This document shows positions 1 to 11,740 of a stretch of 64,000 nt of DNA, piece by piece (position 1 is the stretch's first letter; each line of letters begins with the position of its first letter). Location of the stretch: positions 52,181,101 through 52,245,100 of the forward strand of contig NC_085051.1 in assembly GCF_963662255.1 (NCBI RefSeq), read 5' to 3'. Both the position numbers and the translations under genes were made by a program. Under the pieces are notes generated by a model that was given only the letters and a program-made list of their open reading frames with translations, ran no database searches and had not been told where the DNA came from. Source of the stretch: Cinclus cinclus. Taxonomy: Eukaryota > Chordata > Aves > Passeriformes > Cinclidae.

Positions 1-496
1 CTCCCTCCTGCTGCATCTGTGCAGCTCACAAAGGGCAGCATTGGCTGGCGGTGGGGAGCCTGGAGATGGGTTTACTGCAACTCTGAAAAAACTTGCAAAC
101 CTCTCCTTGGACTCCCTCCATGCTGCAGGCTGACTGGGGAAACTAGCTGGTGAGAGAATTTTTTTTTTAAATTACATCTAAAGACATATTGGAGAAATAT
201 TCCCCAAGTCAGACTCTGGCAACATCTACAGCACTGCATGTGATGACAAAAATATAATTGGTTGTCAGTGACTAATAGATGTGTGAGTTATGGGCTGGGA
301 GGTGAAATACCAACTTTCCACAAGTTCAGGATGAGCTGGAAGTGACAGGATGACTGGGGTCCTCAGCACAAGATGAGCAGTGTGGTTATCCTGGTTGTCA
401 GCCCTGTCCTGGGCAATGGCCACTTTCCAGAAAAAGTATTCCCTGGAGCCAGTGCACACTTTGCCACATCCCCCAGGGCTGTTCTCTGCCACCCAG
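1..496. other. Intergenic sequence, no gene seen
   Basis: Ordinary mixed-composition sequence left of the CR1 fragment. The open frames here are short and carry no recognisable domain. The part next to the CR1 tail (about 265-496) does not clearly continue the CR1 consensus. I see no gene here. Confidence 0.6.
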
Positions 497-716
497 TTCC
501 AGTGCTGTTAACCCAGCACTAAACCATGTGCCAGGTACCACATCTGCATATCTTTTAAATACCTCCAGGGACACTGACTCCACCACTTCCCTGGGCAGCC
601 TGTTCTGTGCAGCACCTTCCCTTAATAACCATTTCAGTGAAGATATTTTTCCTCATATCCAGTCTAAACCTCGTGGCACAACTTGAAGCTGTTTTCTCTT
701 GTCCTATTGCTTGTTT
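497..716 (-). mobile_element. CR1 LINE 3' fragment, 5'-truncated
   Basis: Read on the minus strand, this stretch follows the familiar 3' part of chicken-type CR1 retrotransposons. In order it shows a 'cctcaagttg'-like segment (here diverged), a 'taaa...ctggatatgagg' segment, the hallmark 'caggctgcccagggaagtgg', then 'ctggaggtatttaaaagat' and 'acatggtttagtgctgggtt'. It begins abruptly near 716, which is the 5' truncation typical of CR1 copies. It fades near 497 without a clear terminal octamer repeat, so the extreme 3' end is missing or diverged. A short open frame across it is incidental. CR1 is the dominant LINE of birds and other sauropsids, so this is the main lineage clue in the window. 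The family call is secure; the subfamily cannot be judged by eye. Confidence 0.87.
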
Positions 717-3700
717 CTTTAATTTTCATAATTCTTCAATCTTCACAACTTCAGGTTTGTTACCAAGTCCAGGAGTCTGTGATATGGGAGGATGGCTCAT
801 TATAAGCTGGGAGAAGACCTAATGATGAGTGGAACAGAGCTGGCATATAAACCTGGAATGCGACTGTAAGTCCCAAGTCCTCTTTGTCCAGAGATACCTC
901 TGCTCCCTGAGAAGGGATTACACTGGGTGGGATCTCAGACTTGTGCTGTTTCGCCAACTTCTCCTGCAGCTCTCTCCATGTCCTTTGGATAAACAGCTGC
1001 AGAAAGGGAGCTTTTGTTTCCAGAAGCACTGGGGGAATGGCTCGTGGTGGTACAGATAACCCTGCCTGTTGAGGAGAGGCTGCAATACAACTGAGAGGGT
1101 ACACAATGAATTATTCACCAGCTGTTTCCTCTCCTTTCAAGACACTTTCTGTAAAAACAGGGACTGGAAGTGGTGCATGTGAGATATGCAATCAACAACA
1201 CAGAAGGAGTTTGAGCTTTTGGCTTGCTGGGTACTCAGACCATCCGTCACGAGGAACTGGTTTGTGCAAATCTGTGTCTGGACCTCCATGATGTTTGACT
1301 GCAGGTGGGCCATAAATGTGTTTTCTTTTTCTCCGAATGCCTGCTGAAGACCTGAAAATCTGATTTACAGAAGTGCCAGGTGCCTGCAGCTTTGACAGAT
1401 GTTGGTAGGAGTGATGCTTTAAACATACAGGGGGAGGCACATGCACCCCCATGACTGGGCTCTTGGGGCTTTCTGCTTGGGCCCCTGGCTGCTTGCAGCT
1501 TCTCCTTTGCCTGGCCCAGTCCCTAAGGAGGGGACAGCGACAGCCCCTTCCTCCTCGGGCTGCAGGTAGAGGAGATGCTCTCACATTGGTGAGGACTGGG
1601 CTGCATTGGTGAGGTGCAGTGGAAAAAAAACATGAGAAAAAAATACAGGTCCCCACGTCTGAGTCCAGCACTGGGAAAAAGCAATTACCTAAGATGTGAA
1701 TAAAAGGCATTGCTGTTTTTTTTTTTTTCTTTTCTTCAACGTGTCTATTCAAACTGCCATGAAAAAGATGTCCTTTTCTTTTATAACCTCTTACAAGTTC
1801 TCAATTTTAGACTCCACTTCCATAAAATAAATGGGTAGAAACACCATAAAAATGAACAAAATCCCAAACCATAGCTAGTTCATATTCTGAGTGTCTCATT
1901 AAATGCATACTAAGGAAAATCCCTCATCTTACATAAATATGTAATTGTTTATAAATCTGTAACTAATTTTAAGCTATTTGAAACAGCCTTCTAGTAGAAT
2001 GACCTTCTAGAAATTGAAGGGGATGCCAGCTGACTACACTAAAGAACAAGAACAGATTAGATGTGAAATACCTCTATTTTAATATATTTGAAAAATCTTC
2101 CCAGAAAAATTACAGATTTAAAAAAAGGTAAAATTGCTTATTTATTTCATGTTTTTGGCTTTAAATAATAAAAATATTTTTCCCCTAGGAGCTCAGCAGC
2201 CTTCCATACCCAGGAACTGAGGACTTAACTAGGAATCAGCTGGTCAGGCCACCTTTCTCTCCTGCTGTCACTTTTTAGCGGTGGATGCTCAGCCTGCTTT
2301 CTGCTATCACCTCCACCTTTACAGGGCAATAGCACAGATGTGAGAGAGGTTATTGAGATAGTATCTCCCAGTACTGCCTTGCCTATTTGCATAAGAGCTA
2401 TCTTAGAGCTGGAAAACAGTCTAATGTGACTGCAATTCCAAGGGGAACTCATGGCAGGAGGGACACAAAAACAAATGGACACACACATTGCATTTCTGTT
2501 CCTCATGCTGAATATTGATGCACAGTGCATACAACACCTGGCCTGTGCAGCCAAATCCTACCTGATCCCCTGGTCCTGATGCAGGGGATGAGAAATGCTT
2601 CCCAGTCTGCTGAGTCACATGCTGACAAGGTCTAGGCATCAAGCTGAGACTTGCCCAACCATTTCCCAACCCTAGCCAGGTCCTATTCCAAGAAAATAAG
2701 AACAAAGTTAAGTTATGCATCCTCCTTCAGCACTGCCCCCAGCTGAGAAGCATCGTTCACCCAAATGTACCTTTGTCATGAAACCAGAGGATGGCTCCAG
2801 GCTTTCTTCAATCTGCCTGGGGAGAGAGGAGATAGGATCCTGTCTCCTAAGGGAGGGTGGAAACGGCTGAGTTATTAAGAAGAAAATACATCCCTGTCCT
2901 AGCTGTGCCTGGGCTCCAGCACCGACTCCCTCTCTAAGTGCTTTGGAGAGGAGTTAAAACATTGCTGCCCCTTTGGTGGAGACTGAGCTGGCCCCAGAGT
3001 GGGGTTGAACCTGTGCTGCTGCTACGGGCAGGTGCACGATGACAACCCACATGATTATGTTTCCAGCAGTGGGTACAGTGAAGTGCTGCCAGATGATGAC
3101 ACCTCACACGGTCCCAGGGATGCTTTTAGATTCATCTATTAATAGCTCCCTGTGTTTTCATTTCTGGAAGCATAAATATGTATCCCCAAATGCTCCTGAT
3201 TGTCACATGCCTGGAAGTTGGTAAATCGGTGACTGATTTCAGATCTGTCCAATGTAAGGCTCTGTGATTGATCAGCATGTCCAGAGCCATCCTTGCCTCA
3301 CTCCTATGCCAAAATCCTGGGAGTGTGTGTTCATCACAGTGACAGTCTGGGAACAATCTGAGGAGGAAAGCTGCAGGAGCTGGGTCAGTCCTGGAGCAGG
3401 CTAGCATAACTTCAGCTGATTTGAATGTGAATTACACTCATTTAGGCCAGGCCCGGAATTTGCCCCTGGCATGGGCTGGTTCTCTGCATCTTCACTAAAC
3501 CAGTTGTTTTTGTGGGAAAAGAGCTAGCAAAAGCAAATCGTGGTGCTAAACTCAGCTGTGACTCTGCCTATGAAAAATGGAACTAATATGAGTGATCCTT
3601 ACTTCTTGTGATCTTAGATTTTAACATTTTTTTAGAAATTGCAATAGTTAATGAGTACATACAAATGTGCGTGCATGGGATACAAACACGTAACTCCCAC

Positions 3701-6700
3701 CAATGAACACAAGCTCTAAATACTGGCTGATTCAAGTATAAGTGTTTTGTTTCTGCATTTAAACTTCCTCCACCTTCAGTAATTTTGGAGGGGAGATTTT
3801 GTACTGCTGAGATGCTCAGTGCGAATGTTGGGTTTGATCTGGCTGCTAACATTTCTTGAGTGATTTGCATTCTGGGCGTTGTCACATGGTTCTCTCTCTG
3901 AACCCAAAAGTCTTTCTGGGCTCTGGACTAGCTGAGCTGCTGGTTTTGGGATACATGGGTATGTTGGCAGGGCTACCCTCAGACTGGAGATCAGCATTTG
4001 CACCTTCCCAAAAGGTCACTTTGTAGCATCTTTTATCTGTTGAGTGACAAAATGTTCAACCTAGTGGCAGCATAGGAGGGACATCAGTGACCCCACTGAT
4101 GGGAACACATGTGCACAGGTGTGTTTAAGACCAAGCACAGTGAAATGTCTAACAAGAAGATATTTCCAGATGATGACAAAATCAATCTGCAGAGACAAGA
4201 GCCACCCTGAACAATCCACAGCTGGTGGGACTATGTCCCTGTGCCCATTGCCTCTCCATCCTCTGGCAATATGAAAATCACACAGGGTGAGCTGCTGCCT
4301 CCAGACAGCTCAACATGGACCTGCCAGCTTCAAATATCACCCTGAGCCATTATCTGATACAAATGCAGCTCTTTCTGGGAATCAAAGAGAGCCACCTGCA
4401 TTGCAAAAGACTTACCAGAGCTTTGCCTCTGTGCCCCCTGTTCCAGGCAGGACAGCCACCCTCAGGAGTGACAGAGGACACAGCCATGCCCTGCAGAGGT
4501 CATGCTTGACTCCAGGGGGAAATGGCATTTCTGGGCACCCTCTGGCCTCTTCTAAAAAGCCTAATAATTTTAAGTCCCACATTTGGCTAAGGTAAAACAA
4601 TTTGCAATTCTAGTCACTCACATGAGAATTATTTTAGGATAAAGAGCAGAGGCATTTGCAGTCTGGTGAGACACTCCTCACAAGTATTAATTTGGTCTTG
4701 TTGCTGAGGGGACTTTCTGGAGAAAGGAATGGTGAGAAGGAAAAAAAAAAAGAAAAAAAGCAGAGAAGGAAACTGGAAAGTGAAGGTCATGTCTTCCCTG
4801 TCTGGAGATGGTCTTTACCAATGGTGGTGAACTGTCCTTGTCTAGATCTCTGTGCCTGGACACAGAAGAGGAGAGAACAGCAGTTTTGGCCCTAAAAATG
4901 TAGAAATAGGAGGGTGATATTTTGTTTTCTTGCTGCTCACAGGGAGTCACTCAAAAACCTACTGCAGAGAAGAGCAAAACGTGGCCATAGTGATCCAGCT
5001 GCTTATTGAGCTGGGGAGAGCCTGAAGTCAACTAATTTGGTAGCAGCCTGTTTATATAGTGTAATCCCATGTTAGCCTTGAAAATGCTAAATCAGGAGTG
5101 AAATCAAGATTTTTCTCACCACTGGACTTAGTTTAGCCTTTCCAAATGGGATAATACAGCAGAATGCTGCCTTTATTTGAGCTGTTATATTTCATTCAAT
5201 TTTATTTCCTGTTTTGTTTTGAGTAGCCAAGGACTTTCCAATAGAGTATCTTTGTGCTCTGCAGGCTGCTCAGGGCAGGTCATATTAATGAGCTGTGGAT
5301 AATGTTTCAGAGAGCATCTCAGAAACCAGAGGCTCTGCCTCAAACCCAGGCTTCAAGCCCCTGGGCTATCCAACATCAGACTTCCCATTCCAGCACTGGT
5401 TTTCCCCAGCAGGACTGAGGCTGTATGAAACAAGCTGTCAGTGAGATTACTGCATGGCTGGACTCTGCTTCTAAGGGACAGGAACTTCCATCAAAGAACC
5501 AGTGCAAATTGCAGGACACAATGTGCACTGTGCTGAACTGAGTGGCACTGGTTTGGAAGCTACTGGTACACGGAAACAGCGGGAAATGGTTTATCCTAGA
5601 GTTTAGTCCCTGTGTGCAAAGGCTGTCACAGGATGCATGACTCATACTTCATGGCCTTAAACTGCTTTTGTTGATGTTGCTGGCCCAGATGGCCTGGGAA
5701 AGGCTGGCCAGGAGAGGTCTCATGGCAGGCAGTCCAGGCACAGCCTCGTCTGCTGCTGCAGTAGAGATGGAGGGAGTTCCTGGGGGAGGGCAGCTCAGGG
5801 GCCACAGCCTCCCTTGCTTGCCTCAGTCCAGGAGCACCTTCTTCCCGCGGTGGGAGAAATGCACGTGAGCATTGGGAGGACTTTTTTGGGAATCCTTTGG
5901 ATGGGGTTTGCTATTCCTTACCCCTGATTTCCACCAGCAAGGTGTGGGATAGACTTGGTAGCAACGTGGACTTTCCAGCGTGTTCCTTAGGACTGGTCTG
6001 ACAGAGGCATCCTGTGGGCATCGTTGCAAAATCTATTTTGATTTGTTTTGTTTTGTTTTTTTGGTTTTTTTCCCTTGTAACACAGATCTCACTTTTTTTT
6101 TCCTCACCTGCTCTTTTCTTGCCTACCAGCATCTCAAGACAGCTGTGTCTTGCACTGAACTCCTGCTTGAAGTCTTTGAATTTTCCACAGCCTTCAGTCA
6201 CAGATCTGAGTGTGCTGATAACTGATTACAGCTTCCAAGGACTCTTCCATGCAGTCTTCTCCGTCCATTGTGAAACAGAGAGATATGACAGAGAAGGAAA
6301 TCAAGTAAGTGACAATGACAGAGTTGATCACAAACTGAATGAATCAGCAAACACACAGTTTTCAGTTATTTACTCTCAATAGACCAAATCTTCAGGGCTG
6401 AATTTTTCCCTTTTGGTTCCTCTTAGGTGCTTAAATCACATGCAATACTTTGTAAATATAAATTTCCACCTCATGTGTAAAAACAATGAGACAAAAAATT
6501 TCAGTACAGATGGTTCTTGTAATACTGTTCTGGTTCCAAATATTCAAGGATCCTTTTAGAGCCCTGGGTCCTCATTCCTGGTATTTGAAAGCTAATGTTT
6601 GACTCTTTTTATCTTAAATTCTATTCCATCTCTCAAATTCAGGGTTATAATTTTGCCCTAAAAAGGCTGAGGAAAATTAAGAAATTAAAAGACACTCTCA

Positions 6701-7740
6701 AATACATATTTTTTTAGATAATTGGTGATTTTTGCATTAGATAATTTGAGCCTCTCTAAGCTGTGGAATCACGACTGATAATGTCAAAAAAGGGGTATTC
6801 AAGATAAGGTCCCTTTTAAACAAATAGTATGTAAGGAGCTGACCAATTTTAAAATCTTTTGAAAAAAACAACCCTGTGACACAAAGAAAAGTAGATGGTG
6901 TGAATGCAATCCAGCATGGTTTCTGCCTGGTTCCACATGATGCTGGGTGGAGAGACCCCCACCCATGCCCAGAGCAGCTCACTTGCCTCTGACCCCTTGT
7001 TCACCATAGCTGCCCAAATACCCACAGAAACCCCCTTGGCTGATGAACTCCTCACCAGGTGGGGTTAAAGCTTTCATTTAGGCATCAAAAAAGCCCCAGC
7101 AACCTACAGCTCCTAAGGATTTGTCTTCAGGTGGTTGCTGTCATCTGCTCATGCTGGATATAGAGGGCACTTAAAAGCTCAAAGGTCTAGACTGGGAATC
7201 CCAAAGAGGAGGTGCTGGGTTTAGGTACTGATCTTTACTGGTATGTTCAGTAGCAGTCCTGGGATTTGGGCTGGAGGGAAGCTTGTTTTGTTAAGCTTTC
7301 TGCTGGGGACTGAGTGGTGCATGTAGGGAATCTGTCTCTGCCTCGGAAGACGAAGGTGGGCTCTGGCTTCTCTGGAGGATGTAAGAGCTGGGCTGGAGGC
7401 CAGTGAGGCTTGTGTGTGTTTTGGAGGATGGAGAATTGCAGAGCCTGTGCAATCCATAGGGGTAGGAAAGCGCTGTGAACCTGATAGATAAGTTCAGTGT
7501 GGGATGCTCTCTGATATGGGATAACAGACCTGTCCAAGTTACTCAGAGCTGGGGCTTAAGGAGCAGGAGAACCCAGAGTGGCAGTTTGTAGTGTGAGGCT
7601 GGAGGAAGGCATGTCTGCGGACAGATGTCCTTGGGGGAAGTGTCCCAGAGGTCACTCACAATGACTAGTCAGTGCTTTTAGGAGTTGCTGCTGTGCTGAT
7701 TCAGAGACTCCCTGGACAAAGTAATTATTACTCTCAGAAG
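717..7740. other. Intergenic sequence, no gene seen
   Basis: About 7 kb with no recognisable exon, RNA gene or transposon. Open frames reach roughly 120-190 codons but show no family signature and look like chance frames. An AT-rich stretch at about 1770-2190 and T-rich tracts near 6041-6072 are the only compositional features. I assign no function. Confidence 0.55.
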
Positions 7741-7905
7741 TATCATCTTGCTGCTTCAGATGTGTCGCTTTTAGGCTGATTTGTGGCTCGGCCTGCCTGA
7801 CCCTTCCAATGGCAACTGAACATTAACAGCTGAAGGCTTAACAGTAATATGCTTAGTGTAATAAGATCAATTATATTAAATGCCTGATTAAGAGCCTCAG
7901 GGACT
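7741..7905. promoter_or_regulatory. Candidate conserved noncoding element (composition only)
   Basis: Repeat-free block with a CCAATGG word, TAATATGC, and an AT-rich stretch with ATCAATTATA and TGATTAAG words. It is flanked by GC-richer ordinary sequence. Dense homeodomain-type words without repeats are common in vertebrate developmental enhancers, but conservation cannot be tested here. Treat as a weak candidate. Confidence 0.22.
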
Positions 7906-10900
7906 GGAATCCTTCCTCTGCAGAGGCACCAGTGAACGCCCTGGCACCAGTGGGTGAGGCTTCCCCTCCTTCAGAAGCTGTGTGTTCTCTACTTCACTCT
8001 CATGTCCAGACTGCTTTTAGGGGTAAATAGACTTTTTTTCCTGTTCCTGCCACTCTTTGCTCCTGGTGCATCGGGGACTCCTCTGACATGGGTTTCTGCC
8101 CTTTGAGCTGTATGGCCATCACTGAGTTGCTTCATCCTGGCTGGGAAATAAGGATGTATGTGGGGATTTCTAAAGTGGCACTTGGGGGCACAGACCTTGG
8201 CACCTAAGCAGCTGTGTGCACATGGGAAGCAGTGCTGCAAAGCACCTGTGCATGATTAAATTAGCTTTACATGTAATGGTGCTTTGTACAAAGTGCTTCA
8301 GAAGGGGGGGCCCTTGCAAGCGCAAGTTGGGGACGAATATGCTTCTACTTCTAGCAGCTCAGCCTTCACATTCCCAGATAAAACATGAATTTCAAATTGA
8401 TGTTAGTCTACTAAATGTCTTCAACTGTCTACTCAATATACTACAGATGCACACCAGAAGTTGAGAAAAGAATTGAATCTGAATATTAAACCAGTGATTC
8501 CCCAGAGGGAAATTTTCTCAACTTGTTTGATTCTCCAAGGAGATGGTATTCCCAAAGAACTAATTTTGTAACTAAGGATCAGATGAAATAAGGTTCTGTC
8601 AGAGGTTTAGAAGACCTAACTTGGCACCAGTTGAACACATATGGAATTTGTCATCAGTAATAATGAAAAAAAAAGTTTGGAACTTTTTAATCGCATGAGC
8701 ATTTTTTTCACTGAAAGTGCACTTAGAACTTAAACCACTGTTCTTCTCAATCTGTGAGGTGAATACATGATTATGTCTTCTGAAACCCATATCAAAGGGG
8801 ATGCCCTACCTTTCTATAGTGTTTTCCTTTTATTTAAAGTCTTTTTACAGAAACCAATGGAAGTTGTCATGATGCAAGAGGCAGAAAAGTTGCCAAATGT
8901 CTTGGAAACACAGGCATCTACTTCTGGGAAAGCGGGTAGCTAAGGGCTAACAGGAAGGCAACTGCCTGATTCCAAATTTAGATTCAATGCCCCAAAAATC
9001 ATAAATTTGCTGAATTCCATCTCTGTCTATTCAGGCCTCTTAAAAATCTTGTGCTTAGGATACTGTGTCTCAGGACTTTTGAAGGTAAATTCTGTCCCCA
9101 TTTTGGCTCTAGCAGAATGGGTGAGCATATCACAGATTTATTCTTTATTATTTGCGTATGTTGGAAAATACAGTGATTTTTTCAGTGTGTTCAGCCCTGG
9201 GCAATGGAGGAACACACAGAGCACAGCAGCTTTGACATGAATTAGGTGAAGGAGTAGGAAAGAAAGGACTGGGGGAGGATGGGTGCAGGTGGGGAGAGGT
9301 TGGTGCTGTTCCTCCTGTGGATGGGAGAAACAGCATGAGGGGGGAGAAAGTTCTTTGCTTTCCCCCTCACTCAGCAAGAGCAGTGCTGGCCCAGCAGTGG
9401 GAACCATCGTGTGATTTAAACAAGCCATTGCTAGGTGGGTGTTTGTTGGGTGATGGGAGGATCTGGGTGGATGCGTGAGTAAAGGATAAGAATAAAAGTG
9501 GAAGAGTGGGGAAGAGAAAGATCTGACTAATGGGCCTGTGTGTGAGAGGCATGTGAAATGTCCTGTAGAGTCCAACAGTATATCCTCACCAAAGCTGAGG
9601 TAATCAGCTGCATCCCACTGCCCAGCTAAAGGGCATTGTGCACTTGAGTCCAGTGTCTTGCACAGCATCTACTCCCAGTTTTCAGGGGAAACCTGAGGGC
9701 TGTTTGCTTCCATGATTCTTCTCTCAGCAGGAACTGGCTGTTACCCACTGACTCAGGCTTGGAGGAAAAGCACCTCTTGTGCACTGACCTCCTTTCCTTT
9801 TTTGCCTGGTCTCAAATAGATAACGCACCAAGACCTCACCTGCATGGCTTTTATACCTGAACCATGGATGCAAGGAATACAGATGGAGAAATCAAACCCA
9901 AAAAACAGCTATGTGCCTGACCCTCCTTAGTGTTGGTGAAACTCCTTCATGGATGGCTGTCAGCTAAAGGGAGGGTATGAGCCTTCCTGGTTGAGGTGGA
10001 TCAAGAGAGGGAGAAGACTTTTGCTCTGCATATAGGTCCCTGCCTTCATGCCCTGCTGGGGTGCAGCAATCTGACCTGTATCCCAACCAGGTGACGCTCC
10101 CAGGAGACATGAAGAGCCACATGCTCCCACCCACAAACCTTTCCTTGCCCAGTGGCTGGTGATGCCCAAAATCACCCCAGGAAGAGTGTGGAGGAAGCCT
10201 TTATTGGGAGTGGGGTTGTGAGTGTCCAAGAGTGACACAGTCCTGGGAGGCTTCCTGCAGCATCCAAGTCCAGATGAGCTTCCCCTCAGCAACTGCTCCA
10301 GCTGGATGACTCGGTGGTGCAGTCATGCAGTGGCAGCTGTCCAACTCGGCAAACCACAGAAAACTTCAGACAGAAGTTGCTGAATAGCACTTGAGGAGGG
10401 GCTGCAAGAGGCCCAAAGTACTCTGGTTGGGCCATCTTTCCAAGGATAACTGGGACAATACCCTGACCCAGTGTGGCCTTGAGCTCCTGATGTGACTGTT
10501 GGCATCCTGGGGTGGGTGAATCCTTCTGTGAAGCAGAGGTGCAGGACTGTCTGTGCTGACCCATAAAGCAAAAATAGTCACGTTTCTTTTACCTTTAACT
10601 ATTTTTAGGTGAGAAGTGGCTTGAAAGTTCAATTCTCCTCTCATTTGTGTTGCTTTTCCATCAAGCCCTGTCAAGAGTCTGGCTTGTTCCTTGGAGTTAA
10701 TGACATGAGCAGGCCAGGTCTTGCGCTGATCCTCCCTTCCTGGATTTGGAGTCAGGTTGCCAAGGAAAATCAACCCCTTGAGAAGTTGGGCAGCTTTCAT
10801 AGCAGTTAGTGATGCCTCTTGGTCTTCCTGGGAAGCTTCTCTTGTGGCTCTGTCCTGTAAGGAGCTGGTAAGGATTCACGCTGAAGTAGCTGCTGGGAAA

Positions 10901-11339
10901 AAAGGCTACTTCAGCCTCTCCCAAGCTTTGCTGGTGCCTGTGTCTCAGGACGGAACCGTGCCCTGTTTGCCACTGGCAGGGCCACCACTTTCCAGCGGTG
11001 CTGCCCCTCCTTTGGAAGGAATAAGCTGCTGTCCTGATAGTTCACAGGTCCTGCAGGATGTTTTGAAATCTTGTTCTAAGGGGGATAATTGCTCCCTCTG
11101 TCCTCAGCGGATGTGGGATGCAGTGAGCCAGCTGGGAGGCTGGAGCAGCTTGGAGCCATCGCTTTGTTCCCATTGCTTTGAACCCACCACCTCGGCTAAA
11201 TAGTTGGAGTGTTTCCCTCTCAAAAAGCACCTGCATTTTAGAGTTCGGTAACTGCCGACTTAAAATCCTCCCTCTCTCCCAGGAGGAGGGACATCTCTTG
11301 TTGCTTTTTCATCCGAAGTGCAGCAGCCTTTGGTGACCC
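7906..11339. other. Intergenic sequence, no gene seen
   Basis: Mixed-composition DNA. Minus-strand open frames of 110-176 codons lie between about 9138 and 10,800. They have no recognisable domain, and low-complexity Pro/Ser/His composition suggests chance frames. I see no gene. Confidence 0.5.
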
Positions 11340-11621
11340 AGGCTCCAGCCCCGAGTGCGGAGGGGAACCAAACACTTTGGGGAATGTCCTGGCCTCGTTG
11401 TGTGGGATGGCTGGGAGCTGCCCCAACGGAGCTGCTCCGTTGCTTTTCCCGGGAGTGAGCACTTGGCTCTGGTGTTTCTTCTTGCACGGTCAGCGGTTCC
11501 CCGTGCCGGGGACTCCGCGCTGCGGGCGCTGCTGCTGGATCCGGCTGTCCCCAGAGAGAGGCTCCGCATGCAGGGAGGAGCCCGGCTGGGAGCTGATATG
11601 CTGGATGTGTGTATGTGTGTA

Positions 11622-11624
<3 letters not shown>

Positions 11625-11668
<44 letters not shown>
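11625..11668. repeat. (AT)22 microsatellite
   Basis: Twenty-two uninterrupted AT units, preceded by a short TGTG/TATG-rich lead-in. The tract is self-complementary and likely to be length-polymorphic. Confidence 0.97.
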
Positions 11669-11671
<3 letters not shown>

Positions 11672-11727
11672 GTCTTAATTTCCCCAGTCATTGTGGCCGC
11701 TGCTGAAGGTTTTTTGTGACTCCAGCT

Positions 11728-11740
11728 CCACTAGAGGGCA
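11728..11740 (+). promoter_or_regulatory. CTCF-like binding motif
   Basis: The 13-mer CCACTAGAGGGCA fits the CTCF core consensus CCASYAGRKGGCR at every position on the + strand. It lies in the CpG-enriched intergenic patch, and two CpGs flank it within about 20 bases. A single motif match does not prove occupancy. Confidence 0.5.

Noticed and set aside
9138..10800. Cluster of minus-strand frames of 92-176 codons
   Set aside because: Overlapping frames, low-complexity segments and no domain. I could not link them to a gene or transposon.
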